Assembly: GCF_009707125.1 (NCBI RefSeq)
Contig: NZ_WLVL01000028.1
Location: 175,359 to 239,358, forward strand
Length of the DNA stretch: 64,000 bases
Reading direction: 5' to 3'
Origin: Arsenicicoccus cauae
GTDB taxonomy: Bacteria > Actinomycetota > Actinomycetes > Actinomycetales > Dermatophilaceae
Shown here: in pieces, positions 1-8,283 of the stretch
Position numbering within the stretch: the first letter of the stretch is position 1
How the letters are laid out: the number at the start of each line of letters is the position of its first letter
Notes under the pieces: generated by a model
Databases searched by the model: none
Told to the model about the DNA's origin: nothing
What the model saw: only the letters and a program-made list of their open reading frames with translations
Translations under genes and position numbers: made by a program

Positions 1-97
1 GACGATTTCGTCGCCGCACAGCCCCCACTCCCCCTCCGCAGCGTGACACCACCCAACCCTCGGTCACAGGCTCAGAGGCCTACATCGAGTCGCCGGG

Positions 98-655
98 TCA
101 CGGTGCGGGTCGTAGGCGGGAGTTCGGGCCGCCGGGGCCGCGCCGCGCCCGCCGCGGCCTGGGCGGCGCCACGTGCAGAGGACGGTCGTCCACCAGGGTC
201 TGCAGGTCCTCGAGGAGGCCCCGGGAACCGTGATGCAGCCCGGGCCCCGCGTCCTCGAGCGCCATGGAGAGGGCGATCCTGAGACGTCTGGCAAGGCGTG
301 CCCCAGATCCGGTCGGACGCACGATGGGGTCCCCCGTCGTGTCGTGCCAGTCACGTACGAGCAGACCGGCGTCGACGAGCCGCCGCACCACAGAATGCAG
401 GCCCTGACGACTCAGCGGCTCCCGCTCGCGCAGCTCGCCGATCGAGGTGCCGGCGGGGCGACATACGAGCAGGACGCGGACCTCCCGCATCGTGAGCGCC
501 TGCTCGACCTTCTCGGAGCGCAGGGCGTCGGCGACGACGTCCTCCACCCAGCGCGCCGCCAGGTCGAGCAACCGCGCGACGTCGTGCAGCGGAGGGTCCG
601 AGTAGCCACGAAGGGTCCGGTAGGTCCACGCGGCCGAGTCGTCACAGGTAGGCAT
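98..655 (-). CDS. MarR-like winged-helix transcriptional regulator
   Basis: The middle of this roughly 185-residue protein reads like a MarR winged helix. An N-terminal helix (LLDLAARWVEDVVADAL) is followed by TMREVRVLLV, a helix-turn-helix stretch (TSIGELREREPLSRQGLHSV), VRRLVDAGLL and a wing ending in PTGSGARLA. The C-terminal tail is basic and proline-rich, hence probably disordered. No clear Shine-Dalgarno sequence decides the start; an in-frame start at 703 would add 16 residues, and 655 was chosen because homology-like sequence begins after it. It lies alone next to a divergently placed DinB-like/AraC pair. The ligand and target are unknown. Confidence 0.6.
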   Translation of the reverse strand: MPTCDDSAAWTYRTLRGYSDPPLHDVARLLDLAARWVEDVVADALRSEKVEQALTMREVRVLLVCRPAGTSIGELREREPLSRQGLHSVVRRLVDAGLLVRDWHDTTGDPIVRPTGSGARLARRLRIALSMALEDAGPGLHHGSRGLLEDLQTLVDDRPLHVAPPRPRRARRGPGGPNSRLRPAP

Positions 656-751
656 GCCGGACAGCCTGCACCGGTGACCCCGGGAGGGCTCCGGCTCATC
701 CACAGGTGGGGCGCCTCGGCGGGCGCCTCACCATGCCCTTGTGGACGGACG

Positions 752-1324
752 TCAGGCTCGGCGGCCCGTCCGCGCCAGGACGCGGGCACGCCGGTCCGCC
801 CCCTCGGGAACCTCGACGGGTCGGGCGAAGATGCCGGGTGCGTAGGCGTGCTCGCCGAATCCGTCCACGGCGGCGTCGATCTCGTCGAGCTCGGTGTCCG
901 TGAGGACCTCGTCACGGCCCTGGGAGCGGGCGATGTCCCAGCGGTGCACCAGCAGGTCGAAGCCGTAGAAGCGGGTGAGGGTGGCGCCCACGGTCGTGGG
1001 GCCGAAATGGCCGTCGAACGCCTGGTCCCCCACGGCCGGGTCCGCCAGCAGGGCGGCCACGGCCGTCTCGTGCGCGGCCCACCGGTGGGACGGGGATCCC
1101 TCGGCGGTGACCGGCAGGGCCAGGCCGCATCCCTCGACGAAGTCCCGCTCCGTCTGGACGACGTGGTCTACCACGTCGGTGGCGGTCCATCCCTCGCACG
1201 GGCTGGCGGCGTCCCAGTCGGTCACCGCCACGACGACCGCCGTGAAGGGCTCGGCGTGCTGCCGCCAGCTCGCGAGGGTGGGGTTGTCGTCGGTCCTGGT
1301 GGTCGGGTGGGTGGTGGTGGTCAT
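752..1324 (-). CDS. DinB-like / maleylpyruvate isomerase N-terminal family protein (TIGR03086 type)
   Basis: A 190-residue protein of the actinobacterial DinB-like four-helix group. Recognisable segments are the CEGWTATDVVDHVVQTE motif, where the His is the usual first metal ligand, and the later FYGFDLLVHRWDIARS motif with a second His. Members are often annotated as mycothiol-dependent or metal-binding enzymes, but most have no assigned reaction. The start at 1324 is preceded by GAGGAG at good spacing. The longer reading frame to 1453 runs into the divergent AraC gene and is rejected. It shares a 79-bp divergent intergenic region with the AraC gene, so the two may be co-regulated. Confidence 0.75.
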   Translation of the reverse strand: MTTTTHPTTRTDDNPTLASWRQHAEPFTAVVVAVTDWDAASPCEGWTATDVVDHVVQTERDFVEGCGLALPVTAEGSPSHRWAAHETAVAALLADPAVGDQAFDGHFGPTTVGATLTRFYGFDLLVHRWDIARSQGRDEVLTDTELDEIDAAVDGFGEHAYAPGIFARPVEVPEGADRRARVLARTGRRA

Positions 1325-1403
1325 GAGGGTCTCCTCGGCAGATGGGGAGTCGAGACGGCGGGGCACGTCTGGACCGGGCACCCCGACGCTAGGCTCGGCG
1401 GGC

Positions 1404-2297
1404 ATGGGCCGTCTTGACGATTCCCGACAGCCGGGCCGGGCGACCGACGACATCGACCGGGCGCACCTGCGCGACCCGGCGGACGACAGCTTCGTGATCA
1501 GCCGCTACCTCCCGCCGGACGAGCTGCAGGGCTGGATCAGGCGCTACTGGGTGCCGGTGTGGGACGTGCCGGAGGATCCCGACCAGCCCGACCACTCCGA
1601 CCAGCCCGAGCGGCCCGAGCGAGGGCGCCGGGAGCAGAAGGTCCTGCAGTACCCCGTCACCCTGGCCGTCGTGTCGTCGGTCTACGCACGGTTCGTCGGC
1701 CCGCGGCGAGGCCTGTCGATCACCGTCCTGGAGGGACGCGGGTGGGCCTTCGGCGTGATGCTCGCACCCGCCGCCGGCGCGCCGCTCCTGGGCGGGCCGG
1801 TCAGCGGGATCACCGACCGGTATGTCGACCTCGCCACCGTCCCGTTGCTCGGGGACCTGCCCGAGGCGCTGCGAGCCGTGATGAGCGAGGACCCGAGCGA
1901 CGAGGCAGCCCACGCCGTCGGCCGCCGGCTGGTGGAGGACCGGGTCGCCCGCCTGTGCCCCCCGGGCGTCGAGGACCGGTTGGTGAACGACGTCGTGCGC
2001 ACCGTCGAGGAGGACGGCTCGGTCCTCACGGTCACCCAGCTGTGCGAGCGGGTGGGCCTGTCCGAGCGGACGCTGCAGCGCCTCACCGAGCGCCGGCTGG
2101 GGCTCACCCCGCTGTGGCTCGTCCGTCGTCGCCGGCTGCACGAGGCCGCCGACCGGTTGCGGCACCACGAGGGCAGCCTCGCCGACGTGGCCGCAGACCT
2201 GGGGTACGCCGACCAGGCGCACTTCTCGCGCGACTTCCGCACGGCGACGGGCTACTCGCCACGGGAGTTCGTGACGCTGCAGCGCGGAGGGGCCTGA
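1404..2297 (+). CDS. AraC family transcriptional regulator
   Basis: A 297-residue protein with a DUF6597-like N-terminal region (ISRYLPPDELQGWIRRYWV) and a C-terminal AraC double helix-turn-helix. The second HTH is clear: EGSLADVAADLGYADQAHFS followed by RDFRTATGYSPREF. The start at 1404 lies 12 bases after a TAGGCT box, consistent with a near-leaderless transcript; no Shine-Dalgarno is visible. An acidic run of repeated Asp-Gln-Pro units around residues 55-75 is low-complexity. It is divergent from the DinB-like gene, a plausible target. Effector unknown. Confidence 0.8.
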   Translation: MGRLDDSRQPGRATDDIDRAHLRDPADDSFVISRYLPPDELQGWIRRYWVPVWDVPEDPDQPDHSDQPERPERGRREQKVLQYPVTLAVVSSVYARFVGPRRGLSITVLEGRGWAFGVMLAPAAGAPLLGGPVSGITDRYVDLATVPLLGDLPEALRAVMSEDPSDEAAHAVGRRLVEDRVARLCPPGVEDRLVNDVVRTVEEDGSVLTVTQLCERVGLSERTLQRLTERRLGLTPLWLVRRRRLHEAADRLRHHEGSLADVAADLGYADQAHFSRDFRTATGYSPREFVTLQRGGA

Positions 2298-2319
2298 GCC
2301 CTCGGCTATCGTGCGCGCC

Positions 2320-2847
2320 ATGGACGACGCCCCGCAGCCTGACCCGACCTCCCTGCTGGACGAGCTGGAGTGGCGCGACGCCACGACCGCCGACGAGGAG
2401 CTCCTCGAGGTCGCCACGTGGGTCAACGTCAACTGGCTGCGGCACCGCACCAGCCGTGCGGAGGTCCGCGAGAACCCCCGGATGGCGCACTACTTCGCCG
2501 GTTTCGGGCACCGCGGCGGCGACCTCGGCGTGGTCGCCCAGACGCGCACCGAGACCGTCGGCGTCGCGTGGGCCCGGACGTTCTCGGCGCAGGACCCGGG
2601 CTACGGCTACGTCGCCGACACCATGCCCGAGGTGAGCGTCACGGTGTTCGAGGACTACCGCCGCGAGGGGGTCGGGCAGGCCCTGATGGAGCGGCTCGCC
2701 GACCGGCTGCGGGCCGCGGGGTATGCCGGCGCCAGCCTGTCGGTGGAGGACGGCAACGAGGCGGTCAACCTGTATGGCCGGCTCGGCTATCGCACGGTGG
2801 GGCACGACGGCACGGCCGAGACCATGCTCCTCGACCTGCGCGTCTGA
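2320..2847 (+). CDS. GNAT family N-acetyltransferase
   Basis: A 175-residue GCN5-related acetyltransferase. The acetyl-CoA loop region is VFEDYRREGVGQALMERLAD (motif A, R-x-G-V-G-x-A), followed by LSVEDGNEAVNLYGRLGYRT, the usual C-terminal motif B. The ATG at 2320 is preferred to the GTG at 2311 because a TATCGT-like box lies close upstream, giving a short or absent leader. It starts 22 bases after the AraC gene and may be its own transcription unit. Substrate cannot be assigned. Confidence 0.8.
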   Translation: MDDAPQPDPTSLLDELEWRDATTADEELLEVATWVNVNWLRHRTSRAEVRENPRMAHYFAGFGHRGGDLGVVAQTRTETVGVAWARTFSAQDPGYGYVADTMPEVSVTVFEDYRREGVGQALMERLADRLRAAGYAGASLSVEDGNEAVNLYGRLGYRTVGHDGTAETMLLDLRV

Positions 2848-2898
2848 GCCGTCGGGCCTGAGGGGTCCGGCCTGACGTGTCCAGACCCAGGCGGCCGA

Positions 2899-3680
2899 TC
2901 AGCCCTGCGGGGTGCTGGTGAAGCGAGGGTGCCGCTTCTCCAGGAAGGCGGTCATCCCCTCCTGGCCGTCGACCCCCACCGCGCCGTCTGCCATCGCGGC
3001 AATCGCCATCGCGTAGGCCTCGGACTGGTCCCGGCCGACCTGGGCGTAGAAGAGCCGCTTGCCGGCGGCACGCTGGGCGGCGCTGCCACGGGTCACGCGA
3101 GCGACCAGGGCGGCCACCGCCTCGTCCAGCTCGTCCTCGGGGACGACCGCGTTGACCAGACCCCACTCCAGGGCGGTGCCCGCGTCCACGACGTCGCCGG
3201 ACAAGGCCATCTCGAGGGCGCGCTTGCGACCGACGTTGCGCGCCACCGCCACCAGCGGGGTGTGGCAGAACAACCCGCCGCGGCCTCCCGGCAGCGCGAA
3301 GCCCGCCGTCTCGGCCGCCACCGCCAGGTCGCAGGTCGCGACGAGCTGGCAGCCGGCGGCCGTGGCGAGGGCGTGCACGCGGGCGATCACGGGCTGCGGC
3401 ATCGCCTGGACCGTGTCCATCAGCGACGTGCAGAGCTCGAACAGCTCGGTCACGTCCTCCGACCTGGCTCCCACCATGTCGAGGAAGCTGTGGCCGGCGC
3501 TGAACACCGGGCCCTCCGCGGCCAGCACCACCGCGAGGGTGTCGGTGCTGCCCGCCTCGGCGAGGGCGTCGCGCAGCGCGCCCATCATGTCGACGACAGG
3601 GCGTTGCGCTGCCTCGGGCTGGTCATCGTCACCGTCGTGACGTCGCCGGTGCAGTCGACGCAGACGAGCACGTCTGCCAT
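2899..3680 (-). pseudogene. Enoyl-CoA hydratase/isomerase (crotonase) with a frameshift
   Basis: The crotonase body runs from about 3588 to 2899: MMGALRDALAEAG, oxyanion-hole segments AEGPVFSAGHSFLDM and ATAAGCQLVATCDLAVA, and the C-terminal FLEKRHPRF. The expected N-terminus is not in that frame. An ATG at 3680 behind a perfect AGGAGG site encodes about 31 residues ending PRQRNALSST and then a stop. Family members read RNALS.. directly into MM..LRDAL, so adding one base near 3590 (giving a GAC codon before ATG ATG) would restore one continuous protein of about 260 residues. Either the gene is broken by a one-base deletion or the sequence has an error here. Neighbouring thiolase suggests an acyl-CoA role if intact. 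Confidence 0.8.
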
Positions 3681-3793
3681 GGATCCTCCTCGATCGGGCG
3701 TGTCCTGGCAGTCTGGCAAAGGGGGACGAACCTGGATAGGCCCCGTGGCCCTACGTCGACCGTCGGCCCCTCCCGCGCGCCGAGCGGTCGGGT

Positions 3794-3844
3794 GCGTCAG
3801 ACGCTCCGGCGCGTCAGATGCTCGGGCGCGTCAGGTGCTCGGTC
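3794..3844. repeat. Three imperfect 17-bp tandem repeats
   Basis: Three head-to-tail copies of a 17-base unit (GCGTCAGATGCTCGGGC consensus) begin at 3794, 3811 and 3828. Each differs from its neighbours at a few positions. The last copy carries the stop codon of the upstream minus-strand gene, so the repeat looks like local duplication of a gene end. Confidence 0.75.
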
Positions 3845-4370
3845 GCAGCGCCCCGGCCGTCCGCGGCCGCTCGAACGGCGTGAACAGGCCTGACCCGATC
3901 GGGCGGAGGGTCAGCACCACCTGGCCCTGGCGGTAGACCGGCCGCACGAAGTCCAGGCCCTCGATCCGGGCCTGCGGGTCGATGCGGCTGGGGTGGCCGG
4001 GGATGACGAGCTCGTCGATCACGGTGCCGTCCAGGACCTCGCGCGCCGTCATCGCGCCGGCGAGGGCGCACTGGCCGGGGAAGACGAACAGCCGCCCGCC
4101 ATACCGCGCCTCGTGGTCGGCGACGGCGTCGCGCGCCATCACGGCCCAGCGGTCATGGTCACGCAGCCCGGCGCCGGCCCAGCGGTGCGGCCCGAGGACC
4201 TGCGCGGTCACGAGGGCGATGCCGTCGACGACGTGGGTCGCGGCGGTGAGCACGTCGGTCCCCCGCGTGAGCTGCAGGGCCTGCTGCTCGGCCTCCTGCA
4301 CGGTCGTCCACCACCCCGGCAGGGCGGTGACGTGCTCGTCGGGGCGCCGCGGAGGTCCTGCGCTGTCCAT
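3831..4370 (-). CDS. Hypothetical protein (179 aa)
   Basis: I do not recognise a family. The reading frame has good actinobacterial codon structure from the ATG at 4370, preceded by a G-rich stretch that could serve as a ribosome site, to the TGA at 3831 inside the 17-bp repeat array. Visible segments are TDVLTAATHVVDGIALVTAQ, GRLFVFPGQCALAGAMTARE and VIDELVIPGHPSRIDP, giving an alternating alpha/beta look and no signal peptide. The much longer open frame that extends to 5834 is antisense to the SGNH hydrolase gene and is not used. It is divergent from that hydrolase gene. Confidence 0.6.
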   Translation of the reverse strand: MDSAGPPRRPDEHVTALPGWWTTVQEAEQQALQLTRGTDVLTAATHVVDGIALVTAQVLGPHRWAGAGLRDHDRWAVMARDAVADHEARYGGRLFVFPGQCALAGAMTAREVLDGTVIDELVIPGHPSRIDPQARIEGLDFVRPVYRQGQVVLTLRPIGSGLFTPFERPRTAGALRPST

Positions 4371-4568
4371 CGAGCCCCCTGCCCGTCGTGGCCGCAACGG
4401 CGGGAGTCGCCGGCGCCAGACGACCATTCGACTCGCGCCGAGCATCACGGGGGCCACCCCGACGTGAACGGGAGCCGAACTCGGAGAAGCCAGGTGCTGC
4501 GCATCGGGCATTACGCACCGGTAACCGAGTTTGCTTACCCTGGACGGGACATCGACGGGCTGAACGGG

Positions 4569-5633
4569 GTGGGGACGCTGGGTCTGGGCACGAGGATCGC
4601 GCGCGGCGGGAGCTACGGCCTGGCCGGGGTGGCCGGCGTGGGGGCGGCCGGCTACGGCATCCTCAAGGTCGAGGCGCGCATGGTGCGGCGGGTCGTGGGC
4701 AAGCCCTTCGAGTCCGCGCCGCGGGACTCCGACGTCTACGGCGCCGGCCTCGGCGACCCCATCGAGCTCGGTGTGCTGGGCGACTCGCTGGCCGCGGGTC
4801 TGGGGGTCGACCACCGGCGCCAGACCATCGGCGCCACGCTCGCGCACGGCATCTCCGCGATCGCCGGGCAGCCCGTGCGCCTCACCAACGCCGCCGTCGT
4901 GGGCGCCGAGTCGACCGACCTGCCCGCCCAGCTGGAGGACCTGCTGGCTCGCGCACCGCGGCCGCACGTCGTGGTCGTCGTGGTGGGGGGCAACGACGTG
5001 ACCCACCGCAAGGACGTCCCCGAGGCGATGGCGCACCTGGCCGTGACCATCATGGCGCTGCGGGCCCTCGGCACCACCGTCATCGTCGGGACCTGCCCGG
5101 ACCTCGGCACGGTGGAGCCGCTCCCCCAGCCGCTGCGGTGGTTGGTGAGCCGGTGGTCCCGGGACTTCGCGGCCGCGCAGACGGTGGCCGCCGTCGAGGC
5201 GGGCGCCCGCACGGTCTCGCTCGGGGATCTCATCGGTCCGGACTTCCTCGCCGAGCCCGCCCTGATGTTCTCCAAGGACCAGTTCCACCCCTCGGCGGCC
5301 GGCTACGCGCGGGCCGCGTCGGCGATCCTGCCGTCCGTCGCTGCCGCCCTCGGTCTGTGGCCCGAGTCGGAGCGCCCCCCGGAGGTCGCGCGCGGCGAGG
5401 GCGTGGGACCGTTGCACGTGGCCGCCGTCCATGCCGTGGCCCACCCGGGCACCGAGGTCAGCGCCGAGGCCGCCTCGGACGCCACCGGCGGTGGGACGTC
5501 GCGGACCACCCGGACCCGACGTGCCGTCCTGCGACGGCTGCGCCGCCCCGACGTGGGTCGGCTCCGCAAGGCCCAGGTGACGTCGGCCACCCCGCCTGGC
5601 GCGAGCGTGACCGACGAGCCGCAGCCGGGCTAA
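4569..5633 (+). CDS. SGNH/GDSL-type hydrolase, membrane-anchored or secreted
   Basis: A 354-residue serine esterase/lipase-like protein. Block I is GVLGDSLAAGLGV (nucleophile Ser), block III is VVGGNDVTH, and block V is KDQFHPSAAGY with the catalytic Asp-x-x-His. A glycine/alanine-rich segment near the N-terminus (YGLAGVAGVGAAGYGIL) could be a membrane anchor. The tail after about residue 270 is polar and low-complexity. No ATG fits; the GTG at 4569 is the first plausible start, about 27 bases after a TTACCCT box. Substrate unknown; actinobacterial relatives act on acyl groups of lipids or cell-wall glycans. Confidence 0.75.
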   Translation: MGTLGLGTRIARGGSYGLAGVAGVGAAGYGILKVEARMVRRVVGKPFESAPRDSDVYGAGLGDPIELGVLGDSLAAGLGVDHRRQTIGATLAHGISAIAGQPVRLTNAAVVGAESTDLPAQLEDLLARAPRPHVVVVVVGGNDVTHRKDVPEAMAHLAVTIMALRALGTTVIVGTCPDLGTVEPLPQPLRWLVSRWSRDFAAAQTVAAVEAGARTVSLGDLIGPDFLAEPALMFSKDQFHPSAAGYARAASAILPSVAAALGLWPESERPPEVARGEGVGPLHVAAVHAVAHPGTEVSAEAASDATGGGTSRTTRTRRAVLRRLRRPDVGRLRKAQVTSATPPGASVTDEPQPG

Positions 5634-5685
5634 CCTCTCGGCATACCTGCGGGTAAGGCACCCGCACGACACGAAGGAGTGCCGC

Positions 5686-6909
5686 ATGCAGGACGCTGTC
5701 ATCGTCTCGACCGCACGGACCCCCATCGGCCGGGCCTTCAAGGGCTCGCTCAAGGACGTCCGCCCGGACGACCTCGCGGCCCACGTCGTGCGCGCTGCGC
5801 TCGACAAGGTCCCCGGCCTGGACCGATCGCTCATCGACGACCTCTACCTCGGCTGCGCCGAGCCGTCCGGGGAGCACGGCGCCAACATGGCGCGGGTCGT
5901 GGCCATCCTCGCCGACCTCGACCACGTGCCCGCCGCCACCGTCAACCGGTTCTGCGCCAGCTCCGTGCAGACCACGCGCATGGCCTTCCACGCGATCCGG
6001 GCCGGGGAGGGCGAGGTCTTCGTGTCCGGGGGCGTCGAGTGCGTCTCGCGCTACCGGGACTTCGCGGGGGCGGGCGGCTCCGCCGACGACACCAAGAACC
6101 CCCGCTTCGCGGCCGCCCAGGAGCGCATGGAGCGCATCGCGGCCGACAACACGACCTGGACGGACCCGCGCGAGGAGGGTCTGCTGCCCGACATCTACCT
6201 CTCGATGGGCCAGACCGCCGAGAACGTCGCGACGCTGCGCGGCGTCTCCCGCGAGCGCCAGGACGAGTGGGGCGTCCGCTCGCAGAACCTCGCGGAGCAG
6301 GCCATCAAGAGCGGCTTCTTCGCGGAGGAGATCACCCCCGTCACCCTGCCGGACGGCACCGTGGTCGACACCGACGACGGCCCCCGCGCGGGCGTCACCC
6401 TCGACAAGATGCAGACCCTGCAGCCCGTCTTCCGCGAGGACGGCACCATCACGGCGGGCAACTGCTGCCCCCTCAACGACGGCGCCGCCGCCGTCGTGGT
6501 CATGGCCGCGGACAAGGCCAAGGAGCTCGGCCTCACGCCGCTGGCCCGCATCCTGTCGACGGGCGTCAGCGCCCTGTCCCCCGAGATCATGGGCCTCGGC
6601 CCGGTCGAGGCCTCCCGCCAGGCCCTCGCCCGTGCCGGCATGACCATCGGCGACCTCGACCTCTACGAGATCAACGAGGCCTTCGCGGCGCAGGTGCTGC
6701 CGAGCGCCGACGACCTCGGCATGGACCTCGACAAGCTCAACGTCAACGGCGGGGCGATCGCGCTGGGCCACCCCTTCGGCTCGACGGGCGCCCGCATCAC
6801 CACGACCCTGCTGCACTCGCTGCAGGCCCGCGACCTGACCTACGGCCTGGAGACCATGTGCGTGGGTGGTGGCCAGGGCATGGCCATCATCTACGAGCGC
6901 CTCAGCTGA
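5686..6909 (+). CDS. Acetyl-CoA C-acyltransferase (thiolase)
   Basis: A 407-residue thiolase that cleaves 3-ketoacyl-CoA with CoA, or condenses acyl-CoAs, normally in beta-oxidation. The nucleophile is Cys90 in VNRFCASSVQT. The C-terminal catalytic His lies in NGGAIALGHPFGSTGAR and the second Cys in TMCVGGGQGMA; all are present. Length is typical. AAGGAG lies 7 bases before the ATG. It is monocistronic; its stop overlaps the convergent hypothetical gene by 8 bases, and a strong hairpin at 6949-6995 inside that gene can end its transcript. Confidence 0.92.
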   Translation: MQDAVIVSTARTPIGRAFKGSLKDVRPDDLAAHVVRAALDKVPGLDRSLIDDLYLGCAEPSGEHGANMARVVAILADLDHVPAATVNRFCASSVQTTRMAFHAIRAGEGEVFVSGGVECVSRYRDFAGAGGSADDTKNPRFAAAQERMERIAADNTTWTDPREEGLLPDIYLSMGQTAENVATLRGVSRERQDEWGVRSQNLAEQAIKSGFFAEEITPVTLPDGTVVDTDDGPRAGVTLDKMQTLQPVFREDGTITAGNCCPLNDGAAAVVVMAADKAKELGLTPLARILSTGVSALSPEIMGLGPVEASRQALARAGMTIGDLDLYEINEAFAAQVLPSADDLGMDLDKLNVNGGAIALGHPFGSTGARITTTLLHSLQARDLTYGLETMCVGGGQGMAIIYERLS

Positions 6910-7234
6910 TCTGGCGCCTCACCTGCGCGAGACGCTCCGCGAGATCGCGTATGCCGCCCGCCTGCCGCTCCTCGGGGTGCAGGCGGGCGGCGGCATACCG
7001 GCTCGCGTCGTAGACACAGACCTGCAGCTGGTGCAGCAGGGTCGCCGGCCCCAGCTCGGGCAGCGTCACGCGGGGTCGGGCCTCGGCGTCGGCGACCTCG
7101 TCGGCCAGCGCCTGGGCGAGGGCGCGCACCGGCCCGGCCGCGCGGAGCGCGTGGTCCAGCGGCAGCTGCTGCCACCGCCGGACCACGCGCTCCAGCTCGA
7201 CCCGGACCTCGTCAGGCAGACGGGCGGGCGTCAT
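6902..7234 (-). CDS. Hypothetical protein, 110 aa, downstream of the BI-1 gene
   Basis: A small, helical, charged protein (RVELERVVRRWQQLPLDHAL; ALADEVADAEARPRVTL; DLAERLAQVRRQIS). I do not recognise a family. It starts two bases after the stop of the BI-1 family gene, which argues for co-transcription, and its 3' end overlaps the thiolase stop. Its last third contains a perfect 17-bp inverted repeat that encodes YAAARL...RQAGGIR, so a terminator-like structure and coding sequence coexist here. Confidence 0.6.
   Translation of the reverse strand: MTPARLPDEVRVELERVVRRWQQLPLDHALRAAGPVRALAQALADEVADAEARPRVTLPELGPATLLHQLQVCVYDASRYAAARLHPEERQAGGIRDLAERLAQVRRQIS
6949..6995. terminator. Strong bidirectional-type hairpin downstream of the thiolase gene
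   Basis: Two perfectly complementary 17-base arms (6949-6965 and 6979-6995; GTATGCCGCCCGCCTGC and its reverse complement) enclose a 13-base loop. The hairpin begins 40 bases after the thiolase stop, as expected for an intrinsic terminator of a high-GC organism without a U-tract. It lies inside the coding sequence of the convergent small gene. Both arms carry the recurrent GTATGCCG word at the base of the stem. Confidence 0.7.
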
Positions 7235-7236
7235 GC

Positions 7237-8049
7237 TCAGTCCCGCAGGCGCGCCAGGAGGCGCAGCATCTCGATGTAGAGCCAGATGACAGTCACGACC
7301 AGGCCGTGGGCGAGCAGCCAGGAGTACTTCTCGGGCATCCCGGAGCGGACGGCGTTGTCGATCGAGTCGAAGTCCAGCGCGAGGGTGAAAGCCGCGAGAC
7401 CGGTCGCGAACAGCGAGATGCCGATGCCGAGCATGCCGCTGCCGCCGAAGCCCCAGCCGCCGCCGACGCCCATGAAGGCGGCGACGAGGTTGATCAGGGC
7501 AAAGATCGCGTAGCCGATCAGGGCCATGCCCATCATGCGACGGAACTTGTCGGTGACCTTGATGAAGCCAGCCTTCCAGCCGGCGAACATCGCGCCGAAG
7601 ACGCAGAGCGTGGCGAGGACGGCGGTCGGGACCACGCCCTCCCACTGCGCGTTGAAGAACTGGCTGATGGCCCCGACGAACAGGCCCTCCAGCACGGCGT
7701 AGCCCACGATGAGCGGGACGCTGATGACCTTCTTGAAGGCGATGACCAGGCCCAGGATCAGGGTGCCGAACATGCCACCCATCCACAGCGCCATGCCGGT
7801 CGCGGGGGCGGCCGCCGCGGCGAACCACGACACCGCGCCCACGCCGACGACGATGCCGAACAACAGCAGCGACTTCATCATCACGTCGTCGAGGGTCACC
7901 CGGCGCTCGTGAACGGGGGTGACCGACGGGGCGGCATACATGTCCTGGAGCTGGCGTGCGGACAGGTCGGGCGTGCGCTCCTGCTGGCCGAAGCCGGCGT
8001 AGCCGCGCTGCGCCTCCCGGTCGACGCGATCGAAGATCGGGTTGCTCAT
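7237..8049 (-). CDS. Bax inhibitor-1 / YccA family membrane protein
   Basis: A 270-residue integral membrane protein with a cytoplasmic-looking N-terminus (MSNPIFDRVDRE, then RRVTLDDVMMKSLLLFG) and about seven hydrophobic segments, for example GIVVGVGAVSWFAAAAA, LWMGGMFGTLILGLVIAF, GMALIGYAIFALINLVAAF and LGIGISLFATGLAAFTLAL. It ends with the conserved VTVIWLYIEMLRLLARL. Bacterial relatives are proposed pH-dependent ion channels or protease modulators; function here is unproven. The ATG at 8049 has GGGAGA seven bases upstream, so the frame extension to 8106 is not used. Confidence 0.88.
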   Translation of the reverse strand: MSNPIFDRVDREAQRGYAGFGQQERTPDLSARQLQDMYAAPSVTPVHERRVTLDDVMMKSLLLFGIVVGVGAVSWFAAAAAPATGMALWMGGMFGTLILGLVIAFKKVISVPLIVGYAVLEGLFVGAISQFFNAQWEGVVPTAVLATLCVFGAMFAGWKAGFIKVTDKFRRMMGMALIGYAIFALINLVAAFMGVGGGWGFGGSGMLGIGISLFATGLAAFTLALDFDSIDNAVRSGMPEKYSWLLAHGLVVTVIWLYIEMLRLLARLRD

Positions 8050-8167
8050 CGTGATGTCTCCCAATGATCGGGCCGTCACGCTCGGGGCGACGGTCTCCCT
8101 CACCATGACGTCACAGCGACCGGAAAAGTTCCCGACAGGCCGCTTTCAGCGCCCGCTGTGCCGGCCA

Positions 8168-8243
8168 TGGTGCCCCCGACGGGAGTCGAACCCGCACTCG
8201 AGCGATTTTAAGTCGCCTGCCTCTGCCGTTGGGCTACGAGGGC
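8168..8243 (-). tRNA. tRNA with anticodon UAA (Leu by codon), class I architecture
   Basis: The minus strand folds into a complete cloverleaf of 76 bases including an encoded CCA. The 7-bp acceptor is GCCCTCG/CGGGGGC with discriminator A. The D arm is GCCC/AGGC, the anticodon stem is GGCGA/TCGCT with loop CTTAAAA, the variable loop has 5 bases (CGAGT), and the T arm is GCGGG-TTCGACT-CCCGT. The anticodon TAA reads UUA leucine codons. Bacterial tRNA-Leu normally has a long class II variable arm, which is absent here, so the amino acid identity is open. It stands between the BI-1 gene and pgi. Confidence 0.85.
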
Positions 8244-8283
8244 GGGTCCAGACTAGGGCTCGCCCGGACGTATGCCGAGCGCG

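Noticed and set aside
4371..5834. Upstream extension of the minus-strand hypothetical gene over the SGNH hydrolase
   Set aside because: The sequence opposite the hydrolase is low-complexity shadow; only the part from the ATG at 4370 looks like a real protein.
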